A stretch of DNA of 12,458 nucleotides, taken from positions 1-12,458 of the forward strand of contig JACFNY010000018.1 in NCBI GenBank assembly GCA_019454625.1, read 5' to 3'. Positions 6,957 to 12,458 of the stretch are shown in pieces. A model generated the notes under the pieces. It saw only the letters and a program-made list of their open reading frames with translations, did no database searches and had not been told where the DNA came from. Source of the stretch: Sphingomonadaceae bacterium (GTDB taxonomy: Bacteria > Pseudomonadota > Alphaproteobacteria > Sphingomonadales > Sphingomonadaceae). The stretch's first letter is position 1. The number at the start of each line of letters is the position of its first letter. Both the position numbers and the translations under genes were made by a program.

Positions 6957-8292
6957 CCACCGTCATGCCCTCGATGCGCAGCGTGGGCGCGTTCACCGCG
7001 TAGCGGAACACGAGGTCGTCCGCGGGGGTGATGTTCAGGAACATGGACCTGAGGTTGCCCGCCACGGTGATCTCCGCGACGGGCCCCGCGATCTCGCCGT
7101 CCTCGATCAGGAAGCCCGCCGCGCCGCGGCTGTAGTCGCCGGTGACGATGTTGACGCCCTGACCGATGAGCTCGGTGACGAGCACGCCGCGGCGGATGTC
7201 CGCGATCAGCGCGCTGCGGCTGAGCGAACCCGCTTCCATGTAGAGGTTCGACGTCGAGACGCCCGGCGGGCCGGAGACGCCGCGCGAGGCATGGCCGGAG
7301 GGGCTGCTCCCGAGCTGGCGCGCCGAGGCGCTGTCGAGCAGCCAGCCGGTGAGGCCGCCGCCGTCCACGAGCACGGTGCGCGCCGTCGGCAGGCCCTCGC
7401 CGTCGAACGGCCGGGAGCGCAGGCCGCGCGCGCGGAGCGGATCGTCGACGATGGAAATGCCGGGCGCGAAAACGCCCTCGCCGAGCGCGTCCTTGAGGAA
7501 GCTGGTGCCGCGCGTGATCGCCGAGCCGCTGATTGCGCCCGCGAGATGCCCGAGCAGCGAGCCCGCGACGCGCGGATCGAACACCACCGGCATGGCGCCG
7601 GTGGCGAGCTTGGCAGGTGACAGCCGCGCCACGGCGCGCTCGCCCGCAAGGCGGCCCACGGCTTCGGGCGCTTCCAGATCGGCGTCGTGCCGCGCGCTGT
7701 GATAGGCGTAGTCGCGCTGCATCGTATCGCCCGATCCGGCGATGATCGAAGCGGAGACGCCGTAGGAACTGCCCGAATAGGCGCCCGCGAAGCCGTGCGA
7801 GGTGGCGAGCGCGTAGACGGCGCGGCCGGCGCTGGCCGAGGCGCCCTGCGAATTGCTGACGCCCTCCACGGCGCGGGCGGCATCCTCGGCCGCGAGCGCG
7901 CGGACCCTCAGCGCCTCGACCGGGATGGCGGCGCCGTCGTCGATGTCGAGCGCGGGCCACGGCCCTTTCGCGAGCCGCTCGGCGGGGGCGAGACCGGCAT
8001 AGCGGTCCTCGGGCGCCTCGCGCGCCATCGCGACCGCGCGCTCGGCAGCGGCGGCAAGCGCGGCGGCGGAGAGGTCCGACGAGGAGACGTTGGCGCTCTG
8101 CCGGCCGATGAAGACCCGGATGCCGATCTCCTCGGCCTCCGAACGGCCGATGTCCTCGAGCGCGCCGAGCCGGACATGCACGCTCGACGACATGTCGCCG
8201 AAATAGATCGCGTCCGCCGCATCGGCGCCGAGCGCCCTGGCGCGGGCGATGGCGTGGTCGAGACGGTCGAGCGCGGCGTTCGGATCAAGCAT
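6946..8292 (-). CDS. pmbA: PmbA/TldE-type TldD family protein
   Basis: A 448-residue member of the TldD/PmbA family, near the usual 450. In the characterised system TldD and TldE (PmbA) form a heterodimeric metalloprotease: TldD carries the zinc HExxxH motif and TldE does not. No HExxxH is present here, and the C-terminal pattern 'GGGLTGWLLDSASARQLG', 'GPPGVSTSNLYMEAGS', 'GVNIVTGDYSRGAAGFLIE' and 'LRSMFLNITPADDLVFRY' is of the PmbA kind. E. coli TldD/E takes part in microcin B17 maturation and CcdA degradation; the role in organisms without these is unclear. The gene lies 48 bases downstream of ubiA on the same strand and may be co-transcribed. The ATG at 8290-8292 has no clear ribosome site, but the alignment-like start (LDRLDHAIARARALGADAAD) fits. 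Confidence 0.92.
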   Translation of the reverse strand: MLDPNAALDRLDHAIARARALGADAADAIYFGDMSSSVHVRLGALEDIGRSEAEEIGIRVFIGRQSANVSSSDLSAAALAAAAERAVAMAREAPEDRYAGLAPAERLAKGPWPALDIDDGAAIPVEALRVRALAAEDAARAVEGVSNSQGASASAGRAVYALATSHGFAGAYSGSSYGVSASIIAGSGDTMQRDYAYHSARHDADLEAPEAVGRLAGERAVARLSPAKLATGAMPVVFDPRVAGSLLGHLAGAISGSAITRGTSFLKDALGEGVFAPGISIVDDPLRARGLRSRPFDGEGLPTARTVLVDGGGLTGWLLDSASARQLGSSPSGHASRGVSGPPGVSTSNLYMEAGSLSRSALIADIRRGVLVTELIGQGVNIVTGDYSRGAAGFLIEDGEIAGPVAEITVAGNLRSMFLNITPADDLVFRYAVNAPTLRIEGMTVAGA

Positions 8293-8340
8293 GGACGCCG
8301 CGCATAAGCGCTTGGCGCGCGCGCGTCAAAGCCCGGCTTT

Positions 8341-9288
8341 TCAGGATCCGGCCACGAGGCAAGCGGCGAACACCAGCACGCCCGTCACCGTGTTCGCGCG
8401 GAACAGGCGCAGCGCGCCCGGCGTGTCGGTGCAGCGCAGCGCGCGGACCTGCCACGCCAAATGGAGCGCAGCGGGCAGGAGCGCCGCGAGGACGAGCGGC
8501 CGCTGCGGCGCGGCGAGCAGCAGCGCGGCGGCGAGCAGGGCGACCGTGATGACATAAAAGATCGCGACGCCCGCGCGCAGGTTGCCGCCGAGGCGGCGCG
8601 CCGAGGACTTGATGCCCGCGAGCGCGTCGTCCTCGACGTCCTGAAGCGCGTAGATCGTGTCGTAGCCGAGCGTCCAGAACAGGCCGGCCGCATAGAGGAC
8701 GAGCGCCGCAGGCGGCAGGGCGCCGGAGACGGCAGCGAAGCCGACGAGCGCGCCCCAGTTGAAGGTGAGGCCGAGCCACGCCTGCGGCCACCACGTGATG
8801 CGCTTCATGAACGGATAACCGGCGACGAGCAGCAGCGCGCCGAGCGCGACGAACTGCGCGAAGCCGCCGAGCTGGAGCAGCACGACGAGGCCGATCAGCG
8901 ACAGGCCGACGAGCAGCGTCCACGCGGCCTTCAGGGACACGGCGCCGCTGGCGAGCGGGCGGTCGCGCGTGCGCGCGACGCCGGCGTCGAGGTCGCGGTC
9001 GACGATGTCGTTGTAGACGCAGCCCGCCGAGCGCATGACGAACGACCCGATCAGGAACAGCAGCACGAGATACGCCTGCCGCGGAAAGCCGCCCGCGAGC
9101 GCGACGCCCCACGCGCAGGGCCAGAACAGCAGCCACGCGCCGATCGGCCGGTCCGCGCGCGCCAGCCGGGCGTAGGGCTTCCATGACCGGGGCAGCGCCT
9201 CGACCCAGCTTCCCGCAACGGCGTCCGGCGTCGCACGGTCCGCGGGCTCCGGCGTGGGATGCAGCGTGGTCAGGGGCGGGGTCTCCAT
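8341..9288 (-). CDS. ubiA: 4-hydroxybenzoate polyprenyltransferase UbiA
   Basis: A 315-residue integral membrane prenyltransferase that attaches the polyprenyl chain to 4-hydroxybenzoate in ubiquinone synthesis. The first Asp-rich motif is NDIVDRDLD at 93-101 (Asp94, Asp97, Asp101) and the second is around 'YALQDVEDDALAGIKSSA' at 213-230 (Asp217, Asp221); both bind Mg-diphosphate. 'RPIGAWLLFWPCAWG' at 47-61 and 'RDRPLASG' at 108-115 are UbiA signatures. Eight or so hydrophobic segments follow one another. The first 35 residues are a polar, Pro-rich extension without homology that I recognise. ATG at 9288 is the only plausible start; no ribosome site is obvious. It is divergent from rsmE with 15 bases between start codons, and is followed by pmbA on the same strand. 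Confidence 0.95.
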   Translation of the reverse strand: METPPLTTLHPTPEPADRATPDAVAGSWVEALPRSWKPYARLARADRPIGAWLLFWPCAWGVALAGGFPRQAYLVLLFLIGSFVMRSAGCVYNDIVDRDLDAGVARTRDRPLASGAVSLKAAWTLLVGLSLIGLVVLLQLGGFAQFVALGALLLVAGYPFMKRITWWPQAWLGLTFNWGALVGFAAVSGALPPAALVLYAAGLFWTLGYDTIYALQDVEDDALAGIKSSARRLGGNLRAGVAIFYVITVALLAAALLLAAPQRPLVLAALLPAALHLAWQVRALRCTDTPGALRLFRANTVTGVLVFAACLVAGS

Positions 9289-9303
9289 GCTAGCGGGGTC
9301 AGC

Positions 9304-10053
9304 ATGGGTGAACGATCATTGTCAAGCAAGGCAGGCCCGCGCCTGTTCGTGGACGTGCCGCTTGAAGCCGGGAAGACGCTGCCTTTGCCGCCTGCCGCGG
9401 GTCATTATCTGACGCGCGTGATGCGGCTGCGCGAGGGCGACGGCGTGCGCCTGTTCGACGACCGCACCGGCGAATGGCGCGCGGTGATCGCGGCCGTCGG
9501 CAAGCGCGAGGTCGTGGCGCGCGCTGAGGCGCTGCTCGGGCCGCGCGAGGAGGTTCCCGACCTCTGGCACTGCGCCGCGCCGCTGAAGGCGGGCCGCATC
9601 GACTGGCTCGCGGAAAAGGCCTGCGAGCTGGGGGTGGCGCGGCTGGTGCCCACGGTCACGCGGCGTACCGTGGTGGGCAACCTGAAGCTGGACCGGCTGC
9701 GCGCACACATGATCGAGGCCGCCGAGCAGTGCGAGCGCACGGCGCTGCCGGAGCTTGCCGATCCCGTGCCGCTCGCGGCGCTGCTCGCGGACTGGCCGCA
9801 GGAACGCAGGCTGATCTTCTGCGACGAGGAGGGCGGCGCGCCGGCGGCGAAAGTGCTGCCGGGCATTGCTGCGCCCGCTGCGATCCTGATCGGGCCGGAG
9901 GGCGGTTTCGACGATGCCGAACGCGCGGCGATACGGGCGCTTCCCCGGTGCGTGCGCGTGTCGCTTGGCCCCCGGATCCTGCGCGCGGACACGGCGGCGG
10001 CGGCGGCAGTCTCGGTCTGGCAGGCGCTTGCGGGGGATTGGCGGGAGGATTGA
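9304..10053 (+). CDS. rsmE: 16S rRNA (uracil1498-N3)-methyltransferase RsmE
   Basis: A 249-residue SPOUT methyltransferase that makes m3U1498 in helix 44 of 16S rRNA. An N-terminal PUA-like part (PRLFVDVPL at 12-20, 'HYLTRVMRLREGDGVRLFD' at 34-52) is followed by the trefoil-knot domain. Its motifs are 'EKACELGVARLVP' at 104-116, 'EAAEQCERTALPEL' at 138-151, 'LIGPEGGFDDAE' at 195-206 and 'SLGPRILRADTAAAAA' at 220-235, which together form the SAM knot. The start chosen is ATG 9304, which places PRLFVD near the N-terminus as in the family; an in-frame ATG at 9259 would add 15 residues overlapping the start of ubiA. A GCGGGG sequence lies just upstream as a poor ribosome site. gshA follows 54 bases later on the same strand. 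Confidence 0.94.
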   Translation: MGERSLSSKAGPRLFVDVPLEAGKTLPLPPAAGHYLTRVMRLREGDGVRLFDDRTGEWRAVIAAVGKREVVARAEALLGPREEVPDLWHCAAPLKAGRIDWLAEKACELGVARLVPTVTRRTVVGNLKLDRLRAHMIEAAEQCERTALPELADPVPLAALLADWPQERRLIFCDEEGGAPAAKVLPGIAAPAAILIGPEGGFDDAERAAIRALPRCVRVSLGPRILRADTAAAAAVSVWQALAGDWRED

Positions 10054-10107
10054 GCCTCGCTCATTTCCTCTCTGGCGCGCGGCCGCGAGGATCGCTAAGC
10101 GCTCGCC

Positions 10108-11481
10108 ATGAGCACGCGCAAGGCCGGTGAAGGGGACGACCTTCCAATCGAATCAAAGGACGATCTGCTGCGCGTATTCGAGCGCGGCTGCAAACCCGCG
10201 GCGCGCTGGCGAATCGGCACCGAGCACGAGAAGTTCGTCTATCGCACCAGCGATCACTGCGCGCCCGCCTATGACGAGCCGGGCGGCATCCGCGACCTCC
10301 TGATGGCGATGACGCGCTTCGGCTGGGAGCCGGTCGAGGAGAACGGCCACGTCATCGCGCTCGCGGGCGACGACGGCAACGTCAGCCTCGAACCGGCCGG
10401 GCAGTTCGAGCTGTCGGGCGCGCCGCTCGAAAACCTCCACCAGACCTGCGCCGAGACGGGGCGTCACCTCAAGCAGGTGCAGGAGGTCGGCAAGGAGCTC
10501 GGCCTCGGCTTCCTCGGGCTCGGCATGTGGCCGGACAAGCGCCGCGAGGACCTGCCGGTCATGCCCAAGGGGCGCTATGCGATCATGCTGCGGCACATGC
10601 CGCGCGTCGGATCGCTCGGCCTCGACATGATGCTGCGCACCTGCACCATCCAGACCAACCTCGACTATGCGAGCGAGGCGGACATGGTGAAGAAGTTCCG
10701 CGTCAGCCTCGCGCTCCAGCCGCTGGCGACGGCGCTGTTCGCGAACTCGCCGTTCACCGAAGGGAAGCCGAACGGCTTCCTCAGCTACCGCAGCCATATC
10801 TGGACGGACACCGATCCCGCGCGCACCGGGATGCTGCCGTTCGTGTTCGAGGACGGTTTCGGGTTCGAACGATGGGCGGATTACATCCTCGATGTGCCGA
10901 TGTATTTCGCGGTGCGGGACGGCAAGTACGTCGATCTCGCGGGCGAGGATTTCCGCGCCTTCATGGACGGCAGGCTCGCTGCGCTGCCGGGCGAGCGCGC
11001 GACGCTCGGCGACTGGAACGACCATATCTCGACCGCCTTCCCGGAGGTGCGCCTCAAGTCCTACCTCGAGATGCGCGGCGCCGACGGCGGGCCGTGGAAC
11101 CGCATCTGCGCGCTGCCCGCCTTCTGGGTGGGGCTGCTTTACGACGGCGCGGCGCTCGATGCGGCGTGGGACATGGTGAAGCACTGGACGATCGCGGATC
11201 ACCACCGCATCCGCGAGGAGGTGCCGAGGCTTGGGCTCCAGGCGAAGGGGCCGCGCGGGCGCACGTTCCGGCAGCTCGGCAAGGACATCCTCGCCATCGC
11301 CGAGGCCGGTCTTGCGCGACGCGCGCGGCTCAACAGCTCGGGCGACAGCGAGGCGATCTTCCTCGCGCCGCTGTTCGAGATCGTCGAAAGCGGCAAGACG
11401 CCCGCCGAGCGCCTGCTCGACGCCTGGCACGGCCGCTGGGGGGGCGACCTCTCGCAGGTCTATGCCGAAGAGAGCTTCTGA
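10108..11481 (+). CDS. gshA: Glutamate-cysteine ligase, proteobacterial/plant (GCS2) type
   Basis: A 457-residue ATP-dependent ligase forming gamma-glutamylcysteine, the first step of glutathione synthesis. Signatures of the plant/alphaproteobacterial class rather than the E. coli class: 'RIGTEHEKFVY' at 35-45, 'NVSLEPAGQFELSGAP' at 91-106, then 'PKGRYAIMLRHMP', 'MMLRTCTIQTNLDYASE', 'FANSPFTEGKPNGFLSYRS', 'LKSYLEMRGADGGPWN' and the closing 'LLDAWHGRWGGDLSQVYAE'. Length is normal. The ATG at 10108 lacks a clear ribosome site in the 54-base gap after rsmE, but the N-terminus (GEGDDLPIESKDDLLRVFERGCKP) matches family style. It could be co-transcribed with rsmE. Twelve bases after its stop codon a large double palindrome begins, a likely 3' end structure. 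Confidence 0.95.
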   Translation: MSTRKAGEGDDLPIESKDDLLRVFERGCKPAARWRIGTEHEKFVYRTSDHCAPAYDEPGGIRDLLMAMTRFGWEPVEENGHVIALAGDDGNVSLEPAGQFELSGAPLENLHQTCAETGRHLKQVQEVGKELGLGFLGLGMWPDKRREDLPVMPKGRYAIMLRHMPRVGSLGLDMMLRTCTIQTNLDYASEADMVKKFRVSLALQPLATALFANSPFTEGKPNGFLSYRSHIWTDTDPARTGMLPFVFEDGFGFERWADYILDVPMYFAVRDGKYVDLAGEDFRAFMDGRLAALPGERATLGDWNDHISTAFPEVRLKSYLEMRGADGGPWNRICALPAFWVGLLYDGAALDAAWDMVKHWTIADHHRIREEVPRLGLQAKGPRGRTFRQLGKDILAIAEAGLARRARLNSSGDSEAIFLAPLFEIVESGKTPAERLLDAWHGRWGGDLSQVYAEESF

Positions 11482-11492
11482 CGCCGCCTTGA

Positions 11493-11593
11493 GCATCGTG
11501 CGGAAAAGTGGGAACCGGTTTTCCGCATGAAACGATGCGACACCAAAGAGATAGAGCAAGCTGCGTGATTCCGAAATCGCGCAGCTTGCTCTA
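11493..11593. repeat. Composite intergenic palindrome pair between gshA and the acyl-CoA dehydrogenase gene
   Basis: Two adjacent inverted repeats fill the gap. Palindrome A: GCATCG (11493-11498) pairs with CGATGC (11533-11538), and GCGGAAAA (11500-11507) pairs with TTTTCCGC (11519-11526), with AACCGGTT at its centre. Palindrome B: TAGAGCAAGCTGCG (11552-11565) pairs with CGCAGCTTGCTCTA (11580-11593), then a G-T wobble and four further pairs, closing on a 4-base loop (CCGA, 11571-11574), about 19 bp in all. The sequence style (GCGGAAAAGTGGGAACCGG... then ...GTGATTCCGAAATCGC...) is one I recognise as recurring between genes in alphaproteobacterial genomes. I cannot name the exact family. It may act as a transcript-end structure for both convergent genes, though T runs are poor. 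Confidence 0.8.
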
Positions 11594-12458
11594 AATCGCG
11601 CGGCTGACGACTTCCTTCATGATCTCCGACGTGCCGCCGTAGATGCGCTGCACGCGCGCGTCGCGCCACAGGCGGGCGATCGGATACTCGTTCATGTAAC
11701 CGGCGCCGCCGTGGAGCTGGAGCGAGACGTCGCAGGCCTCCCATTGCAGCTCGGTGTGCCAGAGCTTGGCGGCGGAGGCCTCGGCGGCGGTGAGCTTGCC
11801 CTCGACGTGGCGCTTCAGCGCCCAGTCGATGTGCGCCCAGCCGATCTGGAGTTTCGTCGCGAGGTCGGCGAGCGTGAACCTGGTGTTCTGGAAATCGAAC
11901 ACGGTCTTGCCGAACGCCTTGCGCTCTTTCGTGAATTTCACGGCCTCGTCGAACGCGCGCTGCGCGACTGCCTGCCCGGCGAGCGCGATCTGCAGACGCT
12001 CCTGCGGGAGCTGCTTCATCAGGTAGATGAAGCCCATGTTCTCCTCGCCGATGCAGTTGGTGATCGGCACGCGGACGTCGTTGAAGAACAGCTCGGAGGT
12101 GTCGGCGGAGTTCTGGCCGATCTTGTCGAGGTTGCGGCCGCGCGCGAAGCCCTCGCGATCGGCCTCGACGAGGATGAGCGAGGTGCCCTTCGCGCCGAGC
12201 GCCGGGTCGGTCTTGGCGACGACGATGACGAGGTCGGCGTTCTGGCCGTTGGTGATGTAGGTCTTGGAGCCGTTCACGACATAGTGGTTGCCGTCGCGCT
12301 TCGCCGTGGTCTTCACGCCTTGGAGGTCGGAGCCCGCGCCCGGCTCCGTCATGGCGATCGCGGTGATGACCTCGCCCGAGACCATGCCGGGGAGCCAGCG
12401 GCGCTTCTGCTCCTCCGAGCCGTAATTGATCAGGTAATCCACGACGATGTCGGAATGG
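11591..12458 (-). CDS. Acyl-CoA dehydrogenase, LCAD-like, 5' end cut by window
   Basis: The frame is open from the right edge to TAG at 11591-11593, giving about 288 C-terminal residues of a protein normally about 380-400 aa. The window enters at '...HSDIVVDYLINYGSEEQK'; the GTG at 12442 is an internal valine, not a start. FAD/substrate motifs present are 'AIAMTEPGAGSDLQG', 'YVVNGSKTYITNGQNADL' and 'DTSELFFNDVRVP' in the middle domain. The C-terminal helical domain has 'ERKAFGKTVFDFQNTRF', 'QLHGGAGYMNEYPIARLWRD' and 'IYGGTSEIMKE'. The enzyme oxidises acyl-CoA to trans-2-enoyl-CoA, passing electrons to ETF. The 'YGGTSEIMKE' ending and overall wording resemble long-chain (LCAD) and isovaleryl-type enzymes; the exact substrate cannot be told. 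It is convergent with gshA. Confidence 0.92.
   Translation of the reverse strand, partial: HSDIVVDYLINYGSEEQKRRWLPGMVSGEVITAIAMTEPGAGSDLQGVKTTAKRDGNHYVVNGSKTYITNGQNADLVIVVAKTDPALGAKGTSLILVEADREGFARGRNLDKIGQNSADTSELFFNDVRVPITNCIGEENMGFIYLMKQLPQERLQIALAGQAVAQRAFDEAVKFTKERKAFGKTVFDFQNTRFTLADLATKLQIGWAHIDWALKRHVEGKLTAAEASAAKLWHTELQWEACDVSLQLHGGAGYMNEYPIARLWRDARVQRIYGGTSEIMKEVVSRAI

Noticed and set aside
8328..8340. AAAGCCCGGCTTT after the ubiA stop as a terminator.
   Set aside because: The stem is five bases with a three-base loop and only a three-T tail, too weak; pmbA follows closely on the same strand and is probably read through.
10055..10090. CCTCGC (10055-10060) and GCGAGG (10085-10090) as a leader hairpin or riboswitch before gshA.
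   Set aside because: Six pairs around a 24-base loop are expected by chance in DNA this GC-rich, and nothing resembles a known riboswitch.
10153..11559. A 468-codon minus-strand frame across gshA.
   Set aside because: It is antisense to a fully conserved GshA, has a low-complexity Arg/Glu/Val/Ala composition, and would have to begin within the palindromic repeat.
1..12458. A search for an undescribed multi-gene system (defence, RiPP, secretion, mobile element).
   Set aside because: Every gene is a recognisable housekeeping family in an ordinary arrangement, and there is no transposase, integrase, attachment site, tRNA or composition break visible.

Overview
The window is GC-rich chromosomal DNA from an alphaproteobacterium. 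Gene content and order suggest the Sphingomonadales: hflK-hflC-DUF2065-degP divergent from mrp, and pmbA/ubiA/rsmE/gshA together with a proteobacterial 'plant-type' glutamate-cysteine ligase. This placement is inference from protein style and synteny, not from a marker gene. The region is densely packed core genome. I see no tRNA, rRNA, insertion sequence, CRISPR array, phage gene or defence island, and no gene-free stretch longer than about 110 bases.

Layout. (1) 1-1577, minus: a HerA/YjgR-type (DUF853) P-loop ATPase whose last few codons lie off the left edge. (2) 1694-5392, minus: the membrane protein quality-control cluster hflK > hflC > small DUF2065 membrane protein > degP/htrA, closed by a clear Rho-independent terminator at 1622-1664. 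(3) 5481-6927, plus: mrp (Fe-S carrier ATPase) overlapping a CoA-binding Rossmann protein, divergent from hflK across an 88-bp gap that holds a TATATA box and a perfect inverted repeat. (4) 6946-9288, minus: ubiA > pmbA, convergent with the CoA-binding gene. (5) 9304-11481, plus: rsmE and gshA, divergent from ubiA with only 15 bp between the start codons. (6) 11493-11593: a composite of two large intergenic palindromes. (7) 11591-12458, minus: an acyl-CoA dehydrogenase, 5' end off the right edge, whose stop codon lies inside the second palindrome.

Functional themes. HflKC/DUF2065/DegP is an envelope proteostasis unit: membrane scaffolding of FtsH plus periplasmic protease/chaperone activity. 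Mrp and the CoA-binding protein may form a cofactor-maintenance pair. UbiA (ubiquinone), RsmE (16S rRNA m3U1498) and GshA (glutathione) are housekeeping genes. No new multi-gene system is evident. The observations most worth a second look are non-coding: the paired palindromes after gshA with a possible degenerate relative near 1607, the operator-like inverted repeat between hflK and mrp, and the very tight ubiA/rsmE divergence. The acyl-CoA dehydrogenase also has an active site of the LCAD/IVD kind. Many long antisense reading frames exist, as expected in GC-rich DNA, and were rejected.
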